A stretch of DNA of 64,000 nucleotides from positions 11,043,001 through 11,107,000 of the forward strand of contig NC_052668.1 of assembly GCF_016802725.1 (NCBI RefSeq), in the 5' to 3' direction. The notes beneath the pieces are model-generated. The model was not told where the DNA came from. It searched no databases and saw nothing but the letters and a program-made list of their open reading frames with translations. Positions 23,361 to 34,663 of this stretch are shown here, piece by piece (positions within the stretch are counted from its first letter, which is position 1; every line of letters begins with the position of its first letter). Source of the DNA: Solenopsis invicta. Lineage: Eukaryota > Arthropoda > Insecta > Hymenoptera > Formicidae. A program made the position numbers and the translations under genes.

Positions 23361-25135
23361 TTCCTTTTTGTGCGTTTTAAAAGTGCTACTTTTAACTTGC
23401 AAGTGCACATTTAAGTAATCTAATTTGCATTAAATTTTATTATTCTCGGGCGTACATTTATTATAATAATGTAAACTTACTTGAAGATTTTACGGTCATC
23501 CCGATATTTGACGGCCGGATGACAGAAATTTGACAAGTTAAATGTAGCATAATTAAAGTGACAGAGAGAGAGAAAGAGAGAGAGAAAAAAAGTTTAAATA
23601 GAAATGTGCTGTCCATGTACTTTTGTCAGTCATCTGAGCACAGGAGGTGCCCCACGGAAACACCCACGTGTAACAGTGAGTCGCGCCGCCCCTGTCTACC
23701 ACTTGTATCTGCCCCGTCATACGCTAATTCTTATTGTAACTTGAAAACTAAGCTCCGGACAAATTTTTGCAAAAGGAAAAATCGTTTCAGAATTCGATTA
23801 TGAATATGCCAGCTTCGGGACCAATAGGTTATTTTGAATCACCCTATATAGACATTGAGTAGATATCTCGATCTTGCATCTGTAGACATTGAATTTTCAT
23901 GCCATATTTTGCCAGTTTTTTTGGCATGTACATTTTAAACCTATATCTTCCTCGAAACGCCAGCAACATTTCATCAATACATACACAACTGCTAATAGTA
24001 CAAATAGCTTGACACCACTCTATGAAAGAATTAAAGAGCTTAGCAATAGGTGCGGATGCATTTTCTCGACGTGCTGGTCTGGTCACTGCATCATCAAAAC
24101 GAAGGATTTTTAGTAACATTTCAAACCGGTTCTTGCTCATGATACAACAGTATATTTCCTTTCCAGTACCGTTAGTACTGCACCATGATGTATAATGTTC
24201 ATGATTTTCTTTGAATATAGCTGTATAAAACAGGAGTCCTATAAATCTCTTAAATTCCACGAGATCCATATCTTGAACACTGGTTGGCTTTTGATAGTTT
24301 GGTCTGATTTCTCTCAACTTCACATTAGTGTGGAGTGAGATTTTTTTGAGCATTTTGTCAGTAAAAAATTGTTGCCAAATATCCAGTGGAGAAAACGAGC
24401 ATTTAGCTCACTCTGATGTGCTGGTTTTATACCTTCTCGTTCTTGCACTATGTTATATTGCAAAATTCTCGACCATAAAGATTGTGGGGTAGATGACTAA
24501 CGAAAGCGATTTTTACCAAAATAATTCTTTCTAGGTTTTGATCACATTTGTGACAAATGCTCTTCATCCTTAGATGAAAACTCTTGCTCTTCAAGTAAAA
24601 TTGAAGATAAATTATTTTGGGGCGGAGTATTTTCGTTATCCACTACAGTTGACTCATCGCATTCTGTATCTGTCCCGCAACTTTCTTCTAGTACATATTC
24701 TGATCTAATATCAGACTCCATATAGCTGCATTTATCGTTTGGTATATTTTCCTTGTCTGACAGATCTTGTTCCAACCACTGCTCAATATTAGCATTATTA
24801 CAAGTCATATTTAACTAAAACAATAAAAATATACAATTATAAAAAAGTCAAGTAACCACCTACCATGCGTCTCTCAGACGCACGGTGATAGTTTTTTATT
24901 TACCAGAGACAAACGCGCGCACCCCCGACCTCGACGAGTGCTAGCACGGCATTGAGAGCCGCGGGGAAAAGGTACAAGAACGAACAAGTTTATACGAAAT
25001 TTGTACGCTAAAATATTAACAACTTTAAAATTGTCAGGATCTGTCAGACGTATGGTAGGTGGTTATTAAGCGTTAAGCTCTCTTAGCGCAATACTGGTTA
25101 AAACACTATGTAACACTTTGAAAAATGTATTAGAG

Positions 25136-25852
25136 TAGGGTAAAGTCTTATTATGGGATAGATTCCTAATATGAAATAGCGAAGTTTCTGCTTTATTATT
25201 AAACGCATATGGTTGGTACCATCATAATCTTATTACTCTTATTACTCTTGAAATCTATTTAGTAAAAGATTTATTATTAGATCATGTGTGCAGTCGTTGA
25301 AAAAAAGTTTTTTGAAATTGGATGTTGTCAAAAGTTTTATTGAGATAAATCTTTAAACCATGTTTATTATAAAATAATAAAAATATCTTCTATAATAAAT
25401 TCTGCATTCAATAATAGAGTAAAGTCATATTAATAGAAAAATACGGAATATGATAATTTGCTTAATTATAAATATTAGATTTGGTAATCGTGAAATCGCA
25501 AAGCGTGGAACTCGTAATATGACACACTCAAAAATCCTTATTTACTGCATATTCTGACTTCGAGAGCTTTCCAAAATGCTATAACGAAATTTTTCATTGA
25601 GGACTTTTGAATTATGAGGCTTGAAGGTTATGGCTTTCAACATTAGTACTGAGACTTTAAAATATCTCTAATAGAATCGATTTTGGAGAAAAATATTACA
25701 TACAAAAGTTTAGAGTATCAAAAGAGTATCAAGCTTTTCGTTTGGTCAACTAGATTTTGAGTCTGAAACCTAATTTAAACCTAGTAATATCCAAGTCAAT
25801 AAGACCAATTTCATATAAAAAAAAATCTTTGTGTCTCATATTAGGAACCCTT
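25136..25852. mobile_element. Repeat family R1, full-length copy
   Basis: An approximately 715-bp MITE-like unit with short inverted ends around GGTTCCTAATATGA (left GGGATAGATTCCTAATATGA at 25155; right TCATATTAGGAACCC at 25837). No coding potential. It is the reference for two partial copies: 46752-48478 matches its left 430 bp and 43850-44131 matches its right 270 bp. Confidence 0.75.
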
Positions 25853-26182
25853 TTTTTACGACCGACTGCTGCCAACCTTCGGTTTGCAAAAAGCGAGGGA
25901 GTATGCGTTTCACCGAAGGCGTACCTTTGTTACCTTAGTTCTCAGTAACTACAACATGACATAATATCAACTTTCGCACATGAACTTCTTAGTAACTAAG
26001 CATGGTTTAAAGCGTACAATTATCATTAATTGTTTTATTAAAATAATAGACAATAAATGATACTATTCGTCTATATGTTCTATCATTGGTTAGCAATAAA
26101 GTTAGGTATAGCAAATTGATTAACCAATGATTTGCGTTGAAAGCGAGGGGGAAACCGCTGAGGGCAGTAGGTGTACAAACTT

Positions 26183-26320
26183 TAGGAATTACCAGGCATT
26201 ACTAGGGCATTACTGGGCATTACTGGGCATTACTGGGGCATTACTGGGCAATACTGGGCAATACTGGGCATTACTGTGGCATTACTGAGGCATTAATGCG
26301 CATTATAGTGGGCATAATTA
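26183..26320 (+). repeat. Left subterminal array of GGGCATTACT units
   Basis: About a dozen copies of a 10-11 base unit (GGCATTACTG and variants) lie some 40 bp inside the left end. The same unit, in the same orientation, forms the array at 32127-32230 near the right end. Confidence 0.92.
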
Positions 26321-27267
26321 AATCTCTGAGCATTATTACGTTTATTTTTAAACTGATAATTGTTTTGTGTCAAACATTATATTTAAAATATGTAGTAACA
26401 GTGCTCAATCGGAATTAGTTACAACTTTCCGGGCAGATTTCCGAAGCGACACCTATTGCTCCCCCCACTACCGTACGAGGCTCGTCGGCCGGGCCACCGA
26501 TGCGCATGACGCTGTTTCTCAGAAGCGTCCCATATCGATAATACGAGTATATGTTTATTTCAGTGATCTTGTTAAATTCTATAACATTGATCGTAAACAT
26601 TGATCGTAACATTGATCGTAATATAACATTTATAGTAAAAAATGGTGTATTATCTGCAGCATGATACCATGATCCATTGAAAGAAGCTTTGTGTAAAGAA
26701 AGAAAAGGAGGTTATGTCTTAAAAAAGTACGTTCTCTGTTATTTAATTTATATATAGAATTAGAATAACATTTGTATCACATTTCAGAAGGTAAATCTAC
26801 TTAACATTACATAATCAAAAAATGTAAAAAGATTTGATATTTTGGAAGTCCATTGGTGACGGCGATTTCCTTAGACGATGTTAAACCCGCTAAAATAGAA
26901 CGTCTTAGTAAGTACTTAGAAACATAAAGAAATTGTTACGTTTTATTGAAGTCATATGATATGTTAATATCGCAATTCAATGGCATATTTCTTTTTTTAT
27001 TTATAGTGCTAGAAAGTATATAGACAATGTGACAACCTCAAATATAAATTAAGTAGCAAAAGTGCAATCAAAATTTTCAAACGTCAAAGTAATTCACAAT
27101 ATAACGTAACATTTTGCATTCCGGGTGCATTCGAAATTCTTCACTACATTTGAAGATACTCTGCAGAAATTTTATCTAAAATTAGCGAAAAGGTTTGTTT
27201 CAAACATCTTTTATACCTTTATTTATAATATTTAATTATCTATTAATGTATAAAAAATACTTTGCAG

Positions 27268-30200
27268 ATGGCAAGCATAAATACAGGATTTGAGCAAAAA
27301 TTAATTAATTCAGAAGTTGATGTGTTTGCTGAAGCTGAAGCATCTTTAAATATAAAAATTCCTATCACTCTAAAGAATTTATTAATAGTTAATGGTTTTG
27401 AAAATGAGATCGTTATATCCAATATAAACGATTCTGATATTAAAGACATTATATTGTTTGCAAGGAATGGATTACATAAAATTATAGACAAAGAAGATCT
27501 ACCAAAGTATTATGGCATGTATTGGAAAAATCCTTCACTATTTGAAGTAGTATCTGGACATATACATATAATATCTCTTCTTTCTGAATATTATAAAAAA
27601 AAATTATTACATAAAAACTCCATAGAAAAGATGTATGAAGGATTAAAAAATTCAACCAAAAAAACTAAGAAAAGCAACCAGATATTACAACAATTAAGTT
27701 CAAACCTAAATCACGCAAGCACCTCAACTTCTGAATCATCTTCTGTAATAAACGAAGACATAATTGATGATAACTTGACATCTGAAGAATCATTGGAATC
27801 TACAATTTTGGAAGAAAATGCACGTATACGGAAAGCAATTGTTTCTTGGACACAAAGTAAAATAACCGCAGCTGCATGGTTAGCTTTAAGGGAATCATTT
27901 GATAACATAAGCATAAAAACAAGTTTTTTAAATGTAGGTGAATTGAGTTGTGTTATAAAATGCTTTTGTGGTGTAAATTGTGTTATATCTAAATTTGTTA
28001 AAAAGAATTCAACATCAAAACGTTGGATTTATTCCAACTTTCAAAAGCATTTACTTAAAAAACACATTCAAAACACAAATTCATCTGTCAACTAAATCAT
28101 TTGTTAATCAAAAAAATCGTATCACTAATTATGTAGCAAAAGTGCCATCAAAATTTTCAAACGTGAAATTAATTCACAATATTGAGTTTGCAGATACTGA
28201 AAATATAAATAAAACTAATCAACTCGTAGATAATGCGAACAAAAAAGTGAAAGTTATAGATATAGCAAAAGTTATAGATAAAGCGGAAGTTCCAGATGTA
28301 GTGGAAGTTATAGACAAAGCGGAAGTTGCAGATATTACGGAAGTAATAGATAAAGCAGAAATTATTTTTGATACAGTAAATACAAAAAGTACAGTAGAAG
28401 ATACAGATAATCGAATTATAGTTTCGGAAAAAATTAATGAAGAGCATGATATTGACTGTTCTGTTTCTGATTCTAGTTATGTTATTGATCTTAATATTGA
28501 TTCCAATTCCAGTATTCCTACTTGTTCTAATTTCAAGATAATCAGTCAATGTGATAAATGGAAAAGTTTAAAATACCAAAGATCTGAAAGATTAAAGAGA
28601 AAATTAAATCAAGAAAAATTAAATCCTAATCAAACTTTCATAACAGATTATTTTACTATAGCAGAAAAAATTTCCAAAATTATATGTCGTAATTTTAAAG
28701 CAACGGAAAATCTTTTACCTAAAATAAAAAATTCAGAAATAGATTTTGCTACTAAAGATAATGGATTAGTTATAAATAATTTTCTAAAAAAACTTTTAGA
28801 CATATCAATAAAAAATTCGGAGAATGCAAACAGAAATTCCTATGATGATGCTACAAAAAAATTTAGTATCTATCTGTATTATGTAGGAGGAAAGTTATTA
28901 TATGAGACATTACAAGCAAACTTACCAAACGCATTGCCTTCAATAAGTACTTTAAATAGATACTTATATAATAAACGTCGATATATTGAGGAAGGTGAAG
29001 TAGATTTTAATGGTTTAGTGCAGCATTTAGAGGAAAAAAAATGCTTCAAAAATAATCTGGATTGCCGAAGATGCTACACGCATTACGGGAAAAATTGAAT
29101 ATGACTCTCGATCAAATAAAGTGCTTGGATTTGTTTTACCTTTAAAGAATGGTTTACCCGACCAAAATAAATATATTGCTACATCTGCGGAAGTTATACA
29201 AAATTTTTTTAAAATTGGTAGTAAAGCTGCATATGCGTATGTGATAATGGCCCAGTCTTTATCTTGCAATGTCCCTGCATTTTGCTTATCTTTATTTAGC
29301 ACAGATAATAAATTTAATGCAAAAGATGTTCTGGAACGGTGGAGTTTTATAAAAAAAGAAGCAAAAAGGTTTGGTATTACTATTGCAGGTTTTTCATCTG
29401 ATGGTGACACTCGTTTGTTGAAAGCGATGCGTCTTAATAACTGCTTACCAATTACGAACAATCAGATATTTCCGTGGAGTAAGGAATGGCCTTGGTTTCA
29501 AATAGACATAAATAAAGTAGAAGAATGTTACGTACAGGATACAACGCATATTATAACTAAAATGCGAACGAGATTTTTAAAAGAAGGAATAATTCTTCAA
29601 ATGGGAAATTATTTGGCTACTTCAGATCATCTTCACTATTTGGTAAAAACTGTTTCAAAAGATAAACATCTTTTAACTTCTTGGGATTTAAAAGGGGAAG
29701 ATAAAATGAATTATTCTGCAGGGGAAAAGATGTGTTCTTTATCTGTAATCAGTAATTTAAAAGAAATTGGTAATACTAACGGTACAATTGCTTATTTAAA
29801 CATAATGAAATATATAATACTGTCTTTCTTAGATGACTCTACAATTTTAAGTGATCGAATTTATTATATGTGGTATTCAGTTTTCTTTCTAAGAATATGG
29901 CGAGCATAGATAAAAAGAAATAAGCAATATACTATAAAAGACAATTTTTTGTCTAACAACTGTTATTTGTGTATAGAATTAAATGCTCACAATTTAATAA
30001 AATTAATTACACTATTTAAAGATAACAGGCAATCTCTGACGCCTGAAATGTTTCACCCGACGATGTTTAGTAGTCAAATATGCGAAAAGCTTTTTCGAAC
30101 CGCTCGGTCTATGACTTCCACTTATTCTACCATTATTAACTTTAGTATTAAGGATTTAATTTATCGTATTTATAGGCTTAAAGAAATACATGCTATAATG

Positions 30201-31186
30201 AATGATCTTTCAGGAGTATTTAAATTTCCCAGAGAAGAGAAAAAAATGTCAAAAACACAAAATGTCTTAACGTATGAAGTTATAGAAAACTTAAAAATCA
30301 AAGAAATAGTCGAGAAAGCTTTGAAAAATGCTATTGAAAGTACCGAAAAATTAGGTATAAAAATTGAAAGTGATACAGATTGGAAATTTGTTGATATCCC
30401 TTTGCAAACTGAAGACAATGATTGTAAATTCGATAATATAGAACGTGAAATCGATAACAATTGCTCAATAAATACTAGCAGTACAAATGTCGAGGATGTT
30501 AACAGTTCAATTTTATTTGATGATCTTGACAATTTTAAATCAGAAAGACTAGAATTAAAAGACTTTTCAAAACAAGCATCACGGAAATCAATAACGGAAA
30601 GTTCTCCATTCATAGAGATTAAAGCAAATAACAAAATTATGATTGTTAAAAAATCTTCTTATTGTTGGTTTCTTGATGAGTGTAAAGGTAAAGTCAGTAC
30701 GGATAGATTACAAAGATTTATCACAGGTAACAAAATAAATAAAAGAATAAAGAACAAAAATGTACAAAAATACAACCTAAAAAGAAACAAAAATATCTTC
30801 AAGTTTCCAGTCTTTCTGAACAAAATCAAATGTGTAATGAATCAAAATCAGGTTTTTTTGAAAACGATCCTAAAGTCTGTAACGCAAGCGTATCTGAAGT
30901 CCTAAGTGAAGTATTATTAGAAAAATATTATGCTGTTTTTTACGATGATAACTACTATATTGGTCGAATTGTTGATTATTGTGATAACCAAGTAAAAATA
31001 AAATTTTTAAAATCTGAACTTAATTCCTTTGTTTGGCCACGCGATGAAGATGTGGCGTTAGTTGAAAAGAAATATATTTTCTACGGCCCAATTGAATTAG
31101 TCGGAACTGGGCCTTTTGTGTTAAAACATTCTGATTTAGCAGCTACACATAAAAAGTATAAATTAATGAGACGTTATGAACTTTAA
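27268..31186 (+). pseudogene. Putative DDE transposase of the 6.2-kb element, with frame breaks
   Basis: A long gene of about 1290 codons read across four frames. The start ATG at 27268 follows TTTGCAG, which would be a 3' splice site for a short intron in the leader (donor near 27192). In order: an N-terminal region; a C/H zinc-finger-like block (IKCFCGVNCV ... NFQKHLLKKH, near 27955-28060); a long acidic linker; and the catalytic-type blocks IIWIAEDATRI (near 29060), PAFCLSLFSTDNKF and AGFSSDGDTRLLKAM (near 29390-29430). These are followed by VQDTTHIITKMRTRF, SSQICEKLFRTARSMTSTY (near 30070-30115) and a C-terminal Tudor-like segment (YAVFYDDNYYIGRIVDY, KIKFLKSELNSFVWP, FYGPIEL). Breaks: one base near 28090, one at an A8 run at 29034-29041, an in-frame TAG at 29907-29909, and one base near 30780. 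The acidic residues and the Q-x-C-E helix could form an RNase H-fold site as in P or hAT transposases, but that is inference. Confidence 0.65.
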
Positions 31187-31802
31187 ATTTTTTATTTATT
31201 AAAGGCTCCTGAACTTTTGTCTTGAAATACTTAAATTATAATGTTAGAAGCAATGAAATTTTACTGAAAATTTCTGTGGATTATATCAAAATAAATTGAT
31301 ATAACACAAAATTTTACTCTTATGCAATTAATTAAACATACTTCCAAAATATTCTAAAAATTATTAGTTTTTTTTTTACAGTCAATAAACAGTTGTAAAA
31401 TGACTTGATCAATCAACAGCAAAAATGCTTTTATGACTGTATCTATTTATTTCGATATAATCCGTAGAAATTTCCACATTGGGATTTTTCCATTTTTGAT
31501 GCCCTCAATCAAGAGTTTTATAGCGAGCAGCCTTGAGATAAGAAAATAAGTATATATATTTTGTATATACATATACTTATGATGTATCTGCAAACTCTAA
31601 GTATATAATATATTTGCTTCTATTTGTAATATCTATTAAGGAGGATTTTTTTTTTAGTTACATATCAAAAGTTTATGACATTTGTTTAATAATTATTGAT
31701 AAATATTAAATTAAGTTGGTATAAATTTTGTGTTTAATTTTATCATTAATTATATAAAATAGGTTTATATAAATTTTGTGTCTTTGTTAGAAATCCGCGC
31801 TC

Positions 31803-31803
<1 letters not shown>

Positions 31804-31840
<37 letters not shown>
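31804..31840. repeat. (GA)n microsatellite
   Basis: About 36 bases of GA repeats between the transposase gene and the right array of the 6.2-kb element. Confidence 0.9.
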
Positions 31841-31844
<4 letters not shown>

Positions 31845-32126
31845 AAGCGAGAAAGAGAGTTCTCTGTTATGCAATATTTTATGTATGTTATATTGTAAAC
31901 ATAAATACATAATAAATATTTTATAAAAAAATAAATTTCTATAATTCTTTTTTAATTACTTAACAAAACATATATCATAAAAATGTAACACAATACACAC
32001 TAAACAATGTGTAAATAATGTTTTTAAATTAAATTTACTACAATTTTACTACATTTCTATTTTATTATCAACAGAAGGTAATTGTTAAGAATACTCCCTC
32101 CACCTCTGATTTTGACAAAATTAGGT

Positions 32127-32230
32127 TAGGCATTACTAGGCATTACTAGGCATTACTAGGCATTACTAGGAATTACTGGGCATTACTGGGCATTACTGGG
32201 CATTACCTGGGCATTACTGGGAATTACGTA
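32127..32230 (+). repeat. Right subterminal array of GGCATTACTA/G units
   Basis: Ten nearly perfect ten-base units (AGGCATTACT, then GGGCATTACT) in direct tandem, with two further single copies, one of them inverted, at about 32240-32275. It is the partner of the left array at 26183-26320. Confidence 0.93.
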
Positions 32231-33212
32231 AAATTTTGGCAGTAATGCCCAGAAATTGGGCATTACTAGGCAGTAGTGTACACAATTTTGGTCAGCGGTT
32301 TCCCCCTCGGTTGAAAGCATCTGCGTGGGGAATTTTAGTGATTTACAGAAATAGGACAGGATCGGAAATAGTCACATGATCCCCCTAGGCAATTTTCCTG
32401 GATTCACAAATAAGAACCAACTACGTTCGCCTTGCTTAATGAGCAAGTCTACATTCCAAAAACCATCGAAAAAATGTCGCCTCTATGGCCTAGTTTACAC
32501 CGAACACTTGATACGCGTACTAATTAGTAATTTTCTATTAAATTATCTTAATTTTGGCAAAGAATTTAAAGAATAATATATTAAGCTGGTACAATCGAGA
32601 TAATTTAATATATCTATCATATATACACGCATCGTCAAAAGTAAGAGCGTTTTTCACAATCGTTCGTTCTAATTGGACGATTCCGGCAAATGGCGACAAA
32701 CCTGGGTTAAAACACAGTATATCCAGTAGCGCAACTCCCTGTCGGCACCTTTGATCTTAGCGTGTACGAAATTGAACTGCACATGCGCGAGCTAAGTAGG
32801 TAACCAATCATAGATCTGCTCTTTGGTGCTGCACTAAAATGTTGTATCTCGCTTTCACTAAACTTGAAATGTATATGTATTTCATTTCAAGTACAACGGC
32901 TGTTCCCTTGTCATCCTTTTATCATTTCCCTCTCTTTTTCAAACGTATTATTTGCAAGTTGATTGTTATATTTAAGATATAAATTAAATAAAAACGATAT
33001 AAATAAGTAGTTAATCACGCAATATACTATTCAAACAATAAAAAATATGTAAATAAAGAAAATATATATAACAAAGGAAAAATATATATACAATTCAACA
33101 AATATTGATAAAAAAGAAAGTGTGTGTGTGTGTGTATATATATATATAGTTTCTGTAAAAAAATGCGTAAAATTTAAAAAAAACGTTGAGTGTAAATAAA
33201 GAGAAAACACTA

Positions 33213-33905
33213 TCTTTAAAACTCAACTTGTGTAAAAACAAATATTACAAGCACTAGAACAACTTATAATTCTTTATTTTATCATTATAAACTAAGCCTA
33301 AATGTTTAATCACCAGGAATATTCATTATAATAAAGATAAAGCAATAACTTATGATTTAAATTCAGTTTTGCGAAAGCGAAATACCTCTAAGACTCAATT
33401 TGTGTAATTAAAAATATTACAAATATTAGAACAACTTATATTTATTCATTTTATCATTAAAAACTAGGTCTAAATATTTAATTACTGGAAATATTTATTA
33501 TAATAAAGATGAAGCAACAGTAATGATTTTGATTCAGTTTTATGAAAGCGAAACATCTTGGTGATTCTAAACTTTTAATCTAAATCATAACTGTTTTTGC
33601 TTTATCTTTATTTTCATAAATATTTCTGGTGATTAAACATTTAGACTTAGTTTATAATGATAACATAAAGAAATTTAAGTTGTTATATTGCTTGTAATAT
33701 TTTTAAGTACACAAGTTGAGTCTTAGAGGTAATTCGCTTTCGCAAAACTGAATCTAAATCATAACTGTTATTGCTTTATCTTTATTACAATGAATTTTTC
33801 TGATGATTAAACATTTAGATCTAGTTTATAATGATAAAATAAAGAAATTTAAGTTGTTCTAATACTTGTAATATTTTTAATTACATAAGTTGAGTCTTAG
33901 AGCTT
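33213..33905. repeat. Four ~175-bp repeats arranged as two direct plus two inverted copies
   Basis: The unit runs from AGACTCAA..TTGTGTAA through TATTACAA, AGAACAACTTA, TTTTATCATTA, TTTAATCAC and ATAAAGATAAAGCAA to CAGTTTTGCGAAAGCG. Copies one and two (33213-33395, 33395-33565) read forward, and copies three and four (33570-33740, 33740-33905) read in reverse, with a dyad near 33567. Copies differ by about 10% by eye. It lies 3' of the THAP gene, inside the flanking inverted repeats. Confidence 0.85.
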
Positions 33906-34663
33906 TAAATCAGAGAGCACATTCTTTCAGTGAAAGGTGAAATTTACATGGGACAAATTAGAAAGGTAAAAATAAGTTTGTTTATACACATTTGGCTTAA
34001 ATAACTTTACTTTGTAATCATATACATAATTTATAGATTTTTTACTGATTATAAAAATTTGATACGAAGTGTATTTAAGAGTGATACGTAAAATCTTTCT
34101 ATAAATGTTTAGATCATACGGGGAATAATAGAAACAATTAAAATAAGACTTATAATAATATTTATAATAATATTTATAAAATAATATTTATAAAACAAAC
34201 ATTATATTAAAATTCTTATTAACCTAATATTAACATTATGTAATTATAAATGAATTAACTTCTAATAAAAATTTATATTTTGAAAGTTATACACAATTTC
34301 AAACTTTTTATATATAATAGTAGTATTTATACAATTCTTCTTCTTCTTGTAGTTTTCTATTTATTAATGCAGCTATTATAATTCTTGGCACAAGAAACAG
34401 GAATACCTATTTATGTAAAAAAAAGAAAAAAAAAGATAAAAAAAATTAATATTTTATCTTACATTCTAATGCACCTTATCTTACACACACAGTTGCACCA
34501 GTAATAAAAAAGAAATAGTGACAGTAAAGGAAAAGAATGCAGACCACATCGCACCCGAGAAATACATAATCAGTTTTAAAACATCTTAATCCTAAAAAAT
34601 AAAGCAATAAATATTAAATCATAAACATTAATAAAACATGAACGTGAATATAATATATGTGGA

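Larger units (their letters stand above)
21486..23844. mobile_element. 2.36-kb foldback (near-complete palindrome) element
   Basis: The two halves are inverted copies of each other. GGGTGATTCAAAATAACC at the left is mirrored at the right end, and the mirror continues with only scattered differences (CACGTGGGTG with CACCCACGTG; the (CT)n/(GA)n tracts; a CGATCGATCGAC block; ATAAGAGTGTCGAATGATTGG). The arms are about 1.15 kb and the centre is near 22665. The flanks read TATATA on both sides (21480-21485, 23845-23850), so the target duplication is TATATA or a part of it. Removing the element restores the piggyBac coding order, which fixes it as an insertion. No transposase is encoded, so it depends on another element. 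Confidence 0.9.
20635..24808 (-). pseudogene. piggyBac-type transposase, split and decayed
   Basis: N-terminus at 24808 with an acidic Ser/Glu-rich region (to 24542). The core (23844-24353) contains FKRFIGLLFYTAIF, MSKNRFEMLLKILRFDD and SSCVCIDEMLLAFRGRYRFKMYMPKK, where the Asp is the first catalytic residue. On the far side of the foldback, 21116-21470 gives NVTINNWCTSIELLELL (second Asp block region), VGTLKKNQRKI and SYVPKPNKAVITLSSMH. Then come 20829-21074 and the C-terminal cysteine-rich domain at 20635-20826 (CSTCDYKKRRRTQYMCFKCK). This order is that of piggyBac (DDE_Tnp_1_7). Besides the insertion there are several frame breaks, and the rejoined site reads a stop. Confidence 0.9.
20217..25065 (-). 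mobile_element. piggyBac-like transposon interrupted by a foldback
   Basis: TTAA at 20213-20216 and 25066-25069 bracket ends that share an ACCTACCA core (left CTACCTACCACC, right TAACCACCTACC read inward). A further copy of CTACCATGCGTC lies just inside each end, as subterminal repeats. Without the 2.36-kb insertion at 21486-23844 the element would be about 2.5 kb, a normal piggyBac size, and it carries the piggyBac transposase pseudogene. Confidence 0.88.
26144..32309 (+). mobile_element. 6.2-kb DNA transposon, 8-bp target duplication, unassigned superfamily
   Basis: An 18-bp perfect terminal inverted repeat, CGAGGGGGAAACCGCTGA, marks both ends, flanked by the perfect 8-bp duplication GTTGAAAG (26136-26143 and 32310-32317). 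Just inside each end is an array of a ten-base unit of the type GGGCATTACT. Between them is one long plus-strand gene, 27268-31186, with a DDE-like core. An 8-bp duplication is known for hAT, P and a few rarer superfamilies. The TIR does not start CAG as in most hAT elements, and the protein lacks a BED finger of recognisable form or a THAP domain. I cannot assign a superfamily by eye. Confidence 0.85.

Noticed and set aside
23072..23803. Arg/Glu-repeat open frames
   Set aside because: They are translations of GA/CT repeats in the 2.36-kb foldback.
26183..26320. Possible CRISPR-like or minisatellite array
   Set aside because: The ten-base units are contiguous without spacers, the genome is that of an insect, and a matching array near the other transposon end explains it better as subterminal repeats.
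28169..28549. Minus-strand Ile/Asn/Tyr-rich protein
   Set aside because: It is the antisense of the acidic linker of the 6.2-kb element's transposase.
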